Shown in pieces: positions 13,809 through 21,544 of a stretch of 64,000 nucleotides of DNA (the stretch's first letter is position 1; each line of letters starts with the position of its first letter). Under the pieces are notes generated by a model. It was not told the DNA's origin. It made no database searches and saw nothing but the letters and a program-made list of their open reading frames with translations. The position numbers and the translations under genes are program-made. Origin of the DNA: JACOTK01 sp963743945 (lineage in GTDB: Bacteria; Actinomycetota; Acidimicrobiia; Acidimicrobiales; CADCSY01); the NCBI GenBank assembly GCA_963743945.1, contig CAVURO010000005.1, forward strand, positions 1-64,000, written 5' to 3'.

Positions 13809-14104
13809 TCACCAAGAAGCCTGCTCTTCGGGGGAAGTCGGTGAAGGTCACGTTCAGCCTCCCGGTGGAGGAAGGCGCCGTCTCGGTTGCCGGTGACTTC
13901 AACGACTGGGACCCCTCGGCAACGCCGCTGCGCAAGCGAGGCGACAGCCGCTCGGCCTCGGTGAGCCTCGACGTCGGCCGATGCTACTCGTTCCGCTATG
14001 TCGACAAGGACGGCCGATGGTTCAACGACAGCCTTGCCGACGGCTTCGAGGGCAACGAGTTCGGCGAGAGCAACTGCATCATCGATCTCACCGAAAACGC
14101 CTGA
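13805..14104 (+). CDS. CBM48/isoamylase N-terminal-like glycogen-binding protein, 99 aa
   Basis: A single early-set domain of the carbohydrate-binding module 48 type: VKVTFSLPVEEGAVSVAGDFNDWDP matches the glycogen-binding strand-loop (GDFNDW) of isoamylases and AMPK beta subunits, followed by YSFRYVDKDGRWFNDSLAD. There is no catalytic domain. Stand-alone modules like this may target glycogen or a partner enzyme. Coupled to the 21-aa frame upstream; convergent with the mycothiol-dependent enzyme gene. Confidence 0.85.
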   Translation: MITKKPALRGKSVKVTFSLPVEEGAVSVAGDFNDWDPSATPLRKRGDSRSASVSLDVGRCYSFRYVDKDGRWFNDSLADGFEGNEFGESNCIIDLTENA

Positions 14105-14133
14105 GACGAGTCTCCTTTCAGGCGAGTGGCATT

Positions 14134-14928
14134 TCAGCCGAAGAGGCGGTAGTTGGCGAGCAGCGACTCGGCCGGCGGCCCCTGTGCCGTGGGGAGCCCG
14201 AGCTTCTCGGCGGGCCCTGTTCGCCCCGTTGTCAGGAGGAGATAGGCAACGGCCCGTCCCTCGATGGTGTTCTCGCACGCCTCGGCACTCGGTTCGGTGA
14301 CCCTTCCCCGTTTGCCGTCCACGACGACATCGCAGCGTCGAGCACCGGGTCCGGTGAGGTCGAGGCGAACCCTGCTGCCGTCGGGCAGCCTGGCCTGTTT
14401 GACGGCGCCCCACCCCGAGCGTTCGATGACCCAACCGGAGGCCGTCGCTGCGGCGAGGGGCTCGCCGGCCGAGTCGAGCGGCAGGTCGACGGCTGCACGA
14501 AGATCGAGCAGGTGGGTGAAGACGTCGAAGGTTCGTATGCGAGCAAGTTCGGCCATCGTGGTGGGGCCCATCGGCCCGACGGTCTCGCTCTGCCAGCCGT
14601 CGGAGTCCAGCGACCGCAGCATGTCGAGCTGCGCGGTGGACGCTGCCTTGATCTCGGCGGTGATGTCCTCGATCGACCAGCCACGTCGCGCCGCGACGCC
14701 CTGTCCGGTCACGAAGTCGAGGCCCTTGTAGGGGTTGACCCAGTCGTCCGGGGGCTCGGGTTGCGGAAGGCCCTGAAAGAACGACTCGGCGCCACCGAGG
14801 TGGGCCAGCAGATCGTGGACGTTCCAGTCGCCGCAGGGTGTCGGCAGGGAAAGTTGATCGGGGTGCAGGGACCGCACGACCGAGTCGACGGCCCGCCAAC
14901 ACTGCTCCAACCCTTCGATGAGATCCAT
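14134..14928 (-). CDS. Mycothiol-dependent maleylpyruvate isomerase family protein, 264 aa
   Basis: DinB/MDMPI four-helix fold: LPTPCGDWNVHDLLAHLGGAE carries the first metal histidine, and RTFDVFTHLLDLRAAV the second helix pair with an H. The C-terminal MDMPI domain (RSGWGAVKQARLPDGSRVRL..., AVAYLLLTTGRTGPAEKL) is present, so the protein is full length. The family acts on mycothiol conjugates and is actinobacterial. ATG 14928 is preferred over the in-frame start seven codons upstream because a purine-rich AAGGGG precedes it. Actual substrate unknown. Confidence 0.85.
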   Translation of the reverse strand: MDLIEGLEQCWRAVDSVVRSLHPDQLSLPTPCGDWNVHDLLAHLGGAESFFQGLPQPEPPDDWVNPYKGLDFVTGQGVAARRGWSIEDITAEIKAASTAQLDMLRSLDSDGWQSETVGPMGPTTMAELARIRTFDVFTHLLDLRAAVDLPLDSAGEPLAAATASGWVIERSGWGAVKQARLPDGSRVRLDLTGPGARRCDVVVDGKRGRVTEPSAEACENTIEGRAVAYLLLTTGRTGPAEKLGLPTAQGPPAESLLANYRLFG

Positions 14929-15200
14929 TCCCGCCCCTTGTTCGACCATGGAAGATTAGAGCGCGAAAGGTGGAGTGGGTGACCATTGTCATCGACCGGG
15001 CATCGCGGGCAGCGTCTGCTTCGAGAGCATCCTTCGGCGGCTGGTGACGGGCAGCTCGTGGGATGTGGCCGGGCCGACCGGTGGATGAGAACCATGGGTC
15101 CCCTTCGCATGGGACCTTCGCCTCCTGTGGACGGCACCTCCCCCTTCGTACGGTAGGGAACAACAACACCGAGACCGAAAGAATCAAAGGGAGATTGACC

Positions 15201-15866
15201 ATGACGAGGCTCACCCCAAGCCCGACAACCACCCCGACCGAGGGCCAGACCGCCGTCGCCGACACACCTGTGGTGTTCAAGCGCCGCACGATGGACACGG
15301 TCCTCATCTCGTTCGGCGCCGTCCTCGCCGTCGCCCTCCTCGTCGCCGGAAGCCTCCTCACCTGGGGTGCCGGCTTCTCGGACGACTACGTGCACGACGA
15401 GCTCGCCTCGCAGAACATCACCTTCCCGCCGGCCGCCGCGCTCGAGGCAGAGGGTCGCACCGACCTCCTCAAGTACGCCGGCCGGGACCTCACCAGCGGC
15501 AAGCAGGCCGAGGCGTACGCCGGCTACATCGACGGCCACCTCGAGGACATCGCCGACGGCGCAACCTACGCCGAGCTCGGCACCCCCGAGCGTGAGTCCA
15601 AAGCTGCCGTCGACGCCGCCAAGGCCGAAGGCGCCGGCGAAGCACAGCTCGCAGAGCTGCAGCGTGAGGCTGACGCCATCGCCGGTCAGCGCAACACCCT
15701 CTTCAAGGGCGAGACCCTCCGTGGCCTGCTCCTGACGGCCTTCGCCTGGTCGACCGTCGGCTCGATCGCCGGCTACGCCGCCATCGCCGCCTTCGCCGCC
15801 GCCGCAGTCATGGTGGTCCTGGTCGCCCTCGGCATCCGCCATCACCACAAGGTCGTCACCAGCTGA
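15201..15866 (+). CDS. Two-helix membrane protein, 221 aa
   Basis: ATG 15201 has AAAGGGAGA 6 nt upstream. One helix near the N-terminus (VLISFGAVLAVALLVAGSLL) and a pair or hairpin near the C-terminus (AWSTVGSIAGYAAIAAFAAAAVMVV) flank a 100-residue polar, alanine/glutamate-rich extracytoplasmic domain that reads as helical. Similar proteins are common in actinobacteria without assigned function. The 250 bp upstream, shared with the divergent MDMPI gene, hold no further gene. Confidence 0.75.
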   Translation: MTRLTPSPTTTPTEGQTAVADTPVVFKRRTMDTVLISFGAVLAVALLVAGSLLTWGAGFSDDYVHDELASQNITFPPAAALEAEGRTDLLKYAGRDLTSGKQAEAYAGYIDGHLEDIADGATYAELGTPERESKAAVDAAKAEGAGEAQLAELQREADAIAGQRNTLFKGETLRGLLLTAFAWSTVGSIAGYAAIAAFAAAAVMVVLVALGIRHHHKVVTS

Positions 15867-15960
15867 CCTACGACCTGCACAACAGGACCGGACCCTCCGC
15901 TTCGGCAGTCCGTCGGGGTTCAGCAGGTCGATGGCCGGCGGTCGGGGGTGCCGCTGTCGA

Positions 15961-17184
15961 TCAGGGGTTGCCGAGCGTGATGGACCCGGTGTCATCTCCC
16001 GTGTCCCACGATGAGTTCACGACGCATCCGTCGGAGAACGGGACCATGTCGAGGCCGCTGAGATGCGCACCTGCGTAGAACTCCTGTTGAAAAGTGAGGT
16101 CGATCTCCGGAGGCACCAGTGTGGGGGGAATCGCCGCTCCGGCAAGTGCCGCTTCTGACGGCGGCAGGTACCTTGCGAAAAACCCTGCGAGCAGATCGTG
16201 GGCGATTGGGCCGAGCAGGTGACAGGCGCCGCCCGAGGGAGCGCAACCACCGGTCTGACCGTGGAGGTACTCCCAATGCTCGCCGCCTTCCAGGACGATG
16301 CGGTGTCTCGGTCGAGCGATCCGGGCGAAGTCGTCATCGGACAACGCGTCCGAGAAGAGGCCCTCGGTGCCCCAGGCATGGAAGGAGGGGACGGCGAGAT
16401 CCCACAGGGGAATCGGCAGTTCCGTCCCGAACGTGCTCCACTCATGCCACCCCGCACTGAGGCCCGCAAATGCCCCGACCCGTTCGAAGGTTGCCACTCT
16501 CGCGGCCACCATGGCCCCATAGGAGTGTCCGGCCACGCCGGTTGCGGGCGCAGGCAGCAGGACCCGCCGTTCGGGCCAGTGCCGACGCATCCAGCGCAGC
16601 GCGCCGATGGCGTCGGCGAACGTCGTGTCCTGCTGAGGTCCGCTGCCGATTCCCGAGAGAAATGGCGCGGCCACGACGAAGCCGCTCCTTGCGAGTTGGG
16701 CAAGCATCCGTTCCCAGCGGTGCACATGGTTCTCCTCGCTCGAGCAGTGCCCGTGCAGAAAGAGGATCAACGGGTACTGACCACAGGGTTCGAGGATCGG
16801 CGCGTTCTGCACCGATCCCTCCAGACTCGGGTAGTAGACCCGCAGAGGAACCGGCAGGCAGTCATCGGCCTCGAAGAGCTGTCTGCCCCAGAAGACCGGC
16901 GTCAACACGGTGGGACGCCAGGGGATGGGGCAGGGCGCCGACGGGTCGAAGATCTCCTCGGGAAGATCGGCATGCAGGCGTGGGCCAGGCCGTTCGAGCA
17001 GGTCCGTCACCCAGGAGATCTGGGCGGTCGTCAGCCCGAGCCCCAAGAGCAATTCCCTGCGCTGGGACAACTCCAGGCACTGGAGGTGCGGGAGTCGGTT
17101 GACGAGTCCGGCGATGGCCCGCAAAGCCTGCTGTTCGGACTGCCCGCCGTAGTCGTGGGGACCTTTGGGGTCTTGCTCGGACAT
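15961..17184 (-). CDS. Alpha/beta hydrolase, chlorophyllase/PHB-depolymerase-like, 407 aa
   Basis: The hydrolase core has the oxyanion strand YPLILFLHGHCSSEENH, the nucleophile elbow GVAGHSYGAMVA (Ser of GHSYG), and a late histidine candidate in LEGGEHWEYL. About 110 residues precede the core: a helical region (LRAIAGLVNRLPHLQCLEL) not typical of the fold. A C-terminal 70 residues contain two cysteines (GGCAPSGGACHL) that could form a disulfide. No signal peptide is visible. Substrate unknown; an ester is likely. Confidence 0.78.
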   Translation of the reverse strand: MSEQDPKGPHDYGGQSEQQALRAIAGLVNRLPHLQCLELSQRRELLLGLGLTTAQISWVTDLLERPGPRLHADLPEEIFDPSAPCPIPWRPTVLTPVFWGRQLFEADDCLPVPLRVYYPSLEGSVQNAPILEPCGQYPLILFLHGHCSSEENHVHRWERMLAQLARSGFVVAAPFLSGIGSGPQQDTTFADAIGALRWMRRHWPERRVLLPAPATGVAGHSYGAMVAARVATFERVGAFAGLSAGWHEWSTFGTELPIPLWDLAVPSFHAWGTEGLFSDALSDDDFARIARPRHRIVLEGGEHWEYLHGQTGGCAPSGGACHLLGPIAHDLLAGFFARYLPPSEAALAGAAIPPTLVPPEIDLTFQQEFYAGAHLSGLDMVPFSDGCVVNSSWDTGDDTGSITLGNP

Positions 17185-17362
17185 GCGATCCTCCAGTCAT
17201 GAGTTGAGCACGGGGGGGATGCACTGACGGTCGACGGTCTTGTTGGTCGGCGGCGACGACGGGAGGCACAATACCGCAGCGCTCGTGCCGGGTCGACAGC
17301 GCCCAACTTTGGGAGCTTGGCGGTGGGGCGCGTCGCGGACCGGCGTGCGAGAATCTCCGGCT

Positions 17363-17820
17363 ATGAGGGTCTCGGCAAAGGTCGATTACGCGCTGCGCGC
17401 CCTGACGGAGCTTGCCGCCCGACCGGATATATCACCGATGAAGGGCGAGGAGCTGGCGGGTTTGCAGGACATCCCGATGCGTTTCTCGAGAACATCCTCG
17501 GTGAGTTGCGAAGCGCAGGGATCGTGGCGTCGCGCCGCGGCTCCGAGGGCGGTTACTGGCTCGCCCGGCCTGCTCACGAGGTGACGGTGGGCGATGTCAT
17601 CCGCGCCCTGGAAGGGCCCTTGGCCAACGTGCAGGGTGTTCGCCCCGAACTGGTGCGATTCGAGGGCCACGCGGCGCCTCTGCGCGAAGTTTGGGTTGCC
17701 ACGCGTGCACGGATTCGAGAGGTGCTCGACCATGTGAGCCTCGCCGATGTGGCTTCGGGGGCGCTTCCCGATCATGTGCACGATGCGCTCAGCCGGCCCG
17801 GGGCGTGGGACAAGCCATGA
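17363..17820 (+). CDS. Rrf2-family transcriptional regulator, frameshifted
   Basis: The N-terminus MRVSAKVDYALRALTELAAR is the Rrf2 signature, and the recognition region (LENILGELRSAGIVASRRGSEGGYWLAR) lies in the other frame. One missing base near 17484 (TTTCTCGAG instead of TTTCCTCGAG) accounts for the break. None of the residues in the restored protein is cysteine, so it cannot bind an Fe-S cluster as IscR or NsrR do; a CymR-like or other ligand is more likely. It ends in ATGA overlaps with a 41-aa frame and then DUF1353. Confidence 0.8.
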
Positions 17821-17942
17821 CCGGGCGGAGTGGGGGCGGTCCACATGCGCCGATCGCCGCAGGGGCCCTGTTCATGGGGACCGACCCGAATGAGCGTCCC
17901 GGCAGGACAAGAGCGGCAGAGTGGGCGGAGAGGCATCGATGA
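17817..17942 (+). CDS. Micro-ORF of 41 aa between the Rrf2 and DUF1353 genes
   Basis: The frame starts in an ATGA overlap with the Rrf2 stop and ends in an ATGA overlap with the DUF1353 start, bridging both genes exactly. Peptide MTGRSGGGPHAPIAAG... is Gly/Arg-rich and has no known domain. Double overlap argues for translation through the unit; the peptide itself may not matter. Confidence 0.45.
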   Translation: MTGRSGGGPHAPIAAGALFMGTDPNERPGRTRAAEWAERHR

Positions 17943-18382
17943 TCTCAGCGACGATCGAGAAGCGACCGAGCCGTTTCGATCGGGTCGACCGGGTCAAGCG
18001 ATCGGTGGGCCAACCGGTGGAGGCGGGTGACGACAGGTTCTGGATCCTCGGCGAGCCGCTGGTGGTGTTGGTCAACGGCAACGAGCGCATCAACGTGCCC
18101 GTCGGTTACACAACCGATGGGGCCTCGGTCCCGGTGTGGGCTCAGAGGTTGACGGGATGGGGACGCTGGGAGGACCCGCAGCGTTGGGGCGGCATTGTCC
18201 ACGACTGGATGTACACCCAGCCGGCTACGCCCAAGGCCCATGCCGACAACGTGTTTCGTGCCGTTCTGAAGTCCGAGGGAACGCCCAGGTACAAGCGAGA
18301 GATCATGTGGGCGGCGGTTGTCGTCGGCGGCGGCCCCGCCTATCGGGTGAGCCAGGCAAAGGGTCCCAACATCTTCGTCTGA
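17939..18382 (+). CDS. DUF1353 family protein, 147 aa
   Basis: The family core is visible: VPVGYTTDGASVPVWAQRL, then GGIVHDWMYTQP and the helix ADNVFRAVLKSEGTPRYKRE, ending in a hydrophobic glycine-rich stretch MWAAVVVGGGPAYRV. DUF1353 proteins are frequent in phages and bacterial genomes; their role is unknown. The H-D pair in the HDWMY motif suggests a metal or hydrolase site. Start ATG 17939 has GGAGAGG upstream and overlaps the previous frame. Confidence 0.8.
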   Translation: MISATIEKRPSRFDRVDRVKRSVGQPVEAGDDRFWILGEPLVVLVNGNERINVPVGYTTDGASVPVWAQRLTGWGRWEDPQRWGGIVHDWMYTQPATPKAHADNVFRAVLKSEGTPRYKREIMWAAVVVGGGPAYRVSQAKGPNIFV

Positions 18383-18397
18383 AGGTTGTCGACCCGA

Positions 18398-19036
18398 TCA
18401 CGCCCGCGGGACAATCGCGGCCCGACGGTCGTTCTCGCAGGTGGTACGAGCATGGCAGCCGTGCAGGTGGTCGTTGACCAGCCCGAGCGACTGCATCGCC
18501 GCGTAGGCGGTGGTCGGCCCGATGAAGCGAAAGCCGTAACGGCGGAGCGCCTTGGACAACGCGGTTGATTCCGGGGTGATCGATGGCAGATCGCCGAGGG
18601 AGGGGGGGACGGCGCGGCCCTTGCGTGGCGGCTCGAACGACCACACCAGGGCGGCAAGTGAGCCGAACTTCGCCTGCACCTCGAGTGTCGCGCGTGCATT
18701 GGCGACGGTCGCCTCGATCTTTCCCCGATGGCGCACGATCGACGCATCACCGACCAGCCTGGCGACATCGTGCTCGGTGAACGACGCCACCTGGGTGGGG
18801 ACGAAGCCGCAGAAGGCACGGCGAAACCCCTCACGTTTGCGCAGGATGGTCAGCCAGGAGAGGCCGGACTGGAACCCTTCGAGGCACAGCTTCTCGTAGA
18901 TGCGCACATCGTCGAACACGACTCGGCCCCACTCGTCGTCGTGATACGCCACGTAATCGGGCGCCTGCAGGCACCAACCGCAACGCCTTCGTCCGTCATC
19001 GCCCACGGCCGAGCCGATGGTCCGCCAATCCGTCAT
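18398..19036 (-). CDS. tag: DNA-3-methyladenine glycosylase I
   Basis: Removes 3-methyladenine from alkylated DNA. The N-terminal zinc pair (RRCGWCLQAPDYVAYHDDEWG), the central LCLEGFQSGLSWLTILRKREGFR, and C-terminal GPTTAYAAMQSLGLVNDHLHGCH (the remaining zinc ligands H and C) are all present. Length 212 aa is slightly above the E. coli enzyme because of a short tail after the zinc site. Monocistronic; the 135 bp upstream contain a 16-bp tandem repeat. Confidence 0.95.
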   Translation of the reverse strand: MTDWRTIGSAVGDDGRRRCGWCLQAPDYVAYHDDEWGRVVFDDVRIYEKLCLEGFQSGLSWLTILRKREGFRRAFCGFVPTQVASFTEHDVARLVGDASIVRHRGKIEATVANARATLEVQAKFGSLAALVWSFEPPRKGRAVPPSLGDLPSITPESTALSKALRRYGFRFIGPTTAYAAMQSLGLVNDHLHGCHARTTCENDRRAAIVPRA

Positions 19037-19092
19037 CGTCGAACCCCGTGCCCGTCGGGCGAATCCAAGCGGTTCACGTGGCCCGATCCGCG

Positions 19093-19156
19093 CTCGTGGT
19101 CAAGGAAGCTCGTGTTCAAGGAAGCTCGTGTTCAAGGAAGCTCGCGTTCAAGGAAG
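19093..19156 (+). repeat. Four tandem 16-bp repeats
   Basis: Units at 19093, 19109, 19125 and 19141 of CTCGTGTTCAAGGAAG; units 2 and 3 are identical, unit 1 has G for T and unit 4 C for T at one position each. They lie between the end of the acyl-CoA dehydrogenase gene and the tag start. Confidence 0.9.
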
Positions 19157-19170
19157 AAGGCGTGTGCTGC

Positions 19171-20430
19171 TCAACGGCGACCGGCGTTCGTGCGCACCTC
19201 TCGGAAGGCCAGGGTGGCGTCGTCACCGGGTTCCTTGGGCAGTCCCAGGACCCGTTCGGCGACGATGTTCTTCTGGATGTTGTCGGTGCCGCCGGCGATG
19301 GAGGCCGCCGGGGTCGAGACCAGCACCTCGGCGATGATGCCGTTGGCAGGCGAGGTCGGTCCCGACAACATGGCGTGCGCGCCGGCAATCTTGGCGTGCA
19401 CATCCGAGGCGGTTCGGGCGATCTCGCTGGCGGCCAGCTTCGAGAGCGAGCCCTCCGGTCCCGGCGGGCGGCCCAGTCGTCGCCCGTCACGAGCGCGCTG
19501 CGCGTTCCACTTCGAGGTCTGCTCCAAGGTGTGGAGCTTCGCAAGGTGTTGGCGCATGATCGGATCGGTGTTGACCCCGCGTGCCTTGGCCTGCCCGGGC
19601 GCCATGTCCGCGCGTCCGGCGCGCTGGGGGTACCACTCGTAGGTCTTGAGGTAGGACATCGCCTCTTCGAGTGCCTCCATGGCGGTCTTGCCTGCGGTGA
19701 TCTTGGGAATGGCGCCCATCAGGGCGGCGGCCAACCCGCGTTCGTGGGCAAGGGTGGTCAGTGCGACCTTCCAGCCCCCGTTCAGCTCACCGACGATGTT
19801 TGCATGGGGGACGCGGGCGTCGGTGATGAACACCTCGTTGAAAGAGGAACGTTCGTTCATCTGGCGCAGCGGACGGACCTCGATGCCCGGCTGGTTCATG
19901 GGGAACGCGAAGAACGTGATGCCCTGATGCTTGGGAACGTCCCAATCCGTACGGGCCAGCAGCATGCCGTAGGCGGCGTGATGGGCGCCGGTGGTCCACA
20001 CTTTCTGACCGTTGACGATCCACTCGTCGCCATCGCGCACGGCGTGTGTGGTGAGGCCGGCGAGATCGGAGCCATTGCCGGGCTCGCTGAACAGCTGGCA
20101 CCACGTGTGCTCGCCGATCACCATGGGTGGCAACAGCCGACGCTTGAGCTCCTCGGAACCGTGCTCCAGGATGGTGGGCGCCGCGAGCGACATGCCCACC
20201 CCGATGGCCGGACCCACGATCCCGACTTCGTTGAGCACCTCGGACACGACGGCGCCCATCTCGGGGCTCAACCCCCTGCCGCACAGCCCCACGGGCCAGG
20301 TGGGAAAGGCATAGCCGGATTCGGCGAGCAGGGTCCGCCACTGCAACAAGGGCAGATCGGGGTCCCAGTTCTCATCGAGCCACGCGCGGACCTCGGCCCG
20401 TAGTGCTTCTTCGGTCATCAGATCGGTCAC
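19171..20430 (-). CDS. Acyl-CoA dehydrogenase family protein, 419 aa
   Basis: FAD-dependent alpha,beta-desaturation of an acyl-CoA. Recognisable are QLFSEPGNGSDLAGL (FAD/substrate loop), GDEWIVNGQKVWTTGAHHA, and the C-terminal helical domain ending in AGGTDNIQKNIVAERVLGLPKEP, which is the standard family signature. GTG 20430 has GAAGG at good spacing and begins 10 nt after the amidohydrolase gene, so it is the last gene of the five-gene minus-strand operon. The exact chain length or ring substrate is not evident; steroid- and terpene-type clusters carry similar enzymes. Confidence 0.9.
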   Translation of the reverse strand: MTDLMTEEALRAEVRAWLDENWDPDLPLLQWRTLLAESGYAFPTWPVGLCGRGLSPEMGAVVSEVLNEVGIVGPAIGVGMSLAAPTILEHGSEELKRRLLPPMVIGEHTWCQLFSEPGNGSDLAGLTTHAVRDGDEWIVNGQKVWTTGAHHAAYGMLLARTDWDVPKHQGITFFAFPMNQPGIEVRPLRQMNERSSFNEVFITDARVPHANIVGELNGGWKVALTTLAHERGLAAALMGAIPKITAGKTAMEALEEAMSYLKTYEWYPQRAGRADMAPGQAKARGVNTDPIMRQHLAKLHTLEQTSKWNAQRARDGRRLGRPPGPEGSLSKLAASEIARTASDVHAKIAGAHAMLSGPTSPANGIIAEVLVSTPAASIAGGTDNIQKNIVAERVLGLPKEPGDDATLAFREVRTNAGRR

Positions 20431-20439
20431 AGGTCGCCT

Positions 20440-21534
20440 TCAGAGGTTGATGCCGTAGAGCTCGGCGCAGTTGTCGTGCAGAATACGATCCTTTTGGCGT
20501 GAGGTGAGTTCCTTGGTGTGCTCGGCGAGCATCTCCTGCGACCATGGCCAGGTGGAGTCGGAGTGCGGGAAGTCGTTGGCCCACATGAGGCGCTCGTCGT
20601 TCAACAGGTTGGCGACCTGGAAGGCGACCCAGTCGTCCTGGAAGGTGACGTAGATGTTCTCACGGAAGTAGTCGCTGGGCATGCGTGTCAACGGGGTGGC
20701 GGCCGCGAGCCAATGGCGATGACGGTTGAACGCGTGGTCCATCCGGTACATGTAGTGGGGCACCCAGCCGGCGTCGGCCTCCACGCAGACCACCTTGAGG
20801 TCGGGGTTGCGCTCGAACACGCCCGAGAAGATCAAGGTGCCGATGGCGTCCTGGTTGGCCCGGATGATGTTCACGAAGCTGTTGATCGCCGGACCCCGCA
20901 CCGGGGCCATGTCGCGAGTGGTCAGCACGTGGAACGACAACGGCAACCCGAGATCGATGGCGGCTTCCCAGAACGGGTCGTAGTCGTGATGGTCGTAGTC
21001 CTCGAAGCCCGGACGTCCCGGCAGCATGACCCCGCGCAGCCCGAGCGCCTTGATCTCGTGAAGATCGGCGATTCCCTCCTGAGGCGTCCGCACGGCCGTC
21101 TGCCCGCACCCGACCAGGCGTTGGGGCGAGCTCGAGCAGTACTCGGCGATCCAGCGGTTGTAGGCCTGCATGCAGGCGCGCTTGTAGTCGATGTCGCGAT
21201 GGTTGCAGATGGCCATGCCGACCGTGGGGTAGATGACCTCGGCGACGACGCCGTCACGATCCTGATCTGCCAGGCGGGCGACCGGGTCCCAGCCGCCTCG
21301 GTGCAGGTCGGCGAAGTGCGTCCCGAAGGTGCGCAACTCCTCGGGCTTCTGTCCTGCCGCGGCGACGAGGCCCATGGGGACGGGAACCTTCATCCCGGGC
21401 ACGACGAAGACGTCACCGGTCTCGTATTCCACGAGATGCGGCGCCTGATCCCGGTACTTGGGGTCGATGCGTGGAAGGTAGGTGTCGGGAGGTTCGGTGA
21501 TGTGGCTGTCGGCCGAGATGATGGTTGCGGGCAT
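20440..21534 (-). CDS. Amidohydrolase family protein (ACMSD-like), 364 aa
   Basis: TIM-barrel metal-dependent hydrolase or decarboxylase of the amidohydrolase-2 group. The N-terminal metal motif is ISADSHITEP (D-x-H rather than H-x-H), the middle carries LPLSFHVLTT with the next histidine, and the end has LMWANDFPHSDSTWP with the catalytic aspartate and a further histidine. Relatives decarboxylate or hydrolyse ring-derived acids. It is third to last in the operon by position, with 10-nt spacing on both sides, indicating co-transcription with the CoA ligase and dehydrogenase. Confidence 0.88.
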   Translation of the reverse strand: MPATIISADSHITEPPDTYLPRIDPKYRDQAPHLVEYETGDVFVVPGMKVPVPMGLVAAAGQKPEELRTFGTHFADLHRGGWDPVARLADQDRDGVVAEVIYPTVGMAICNHRDIDYKRACMQAYNRWIAEYCSSSPQRLVGCGQTAVRTPQEGIADLHEIKALGLRGVMLPGRPGFEDYDHHDYDPFWEAAIDLGLPLSFHVLTTRDMAPVRGPAINSFVNIIRANQDAIGTLIFSGVFERNPDLKVVCVEADAGWVPHYMYRMDHAFNRHRHWLAAATPLTRMPSDYFRENIYVTFQDDWVAFQVANLLNDERLMWANDFPHSDSTWPWSQEMLAEHTKELTSRQKDRILHDNCAELYGINL

Positions 21535-21544
21535 GGCATTCCCC

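Noticed and set aside
14709..15995. 428-residue minus-strand frame over the two-helix membrane protein gene
   Set aside because: It overlaps two better-supported genes and changes character at their borders; the plus-strand gene has a clear ribosome-binding site and membrane helices.
19093..19156. CRISPR array
   Set aside because: The repeats are directly adjacent 16-mers without spacers and there are no cas genes.
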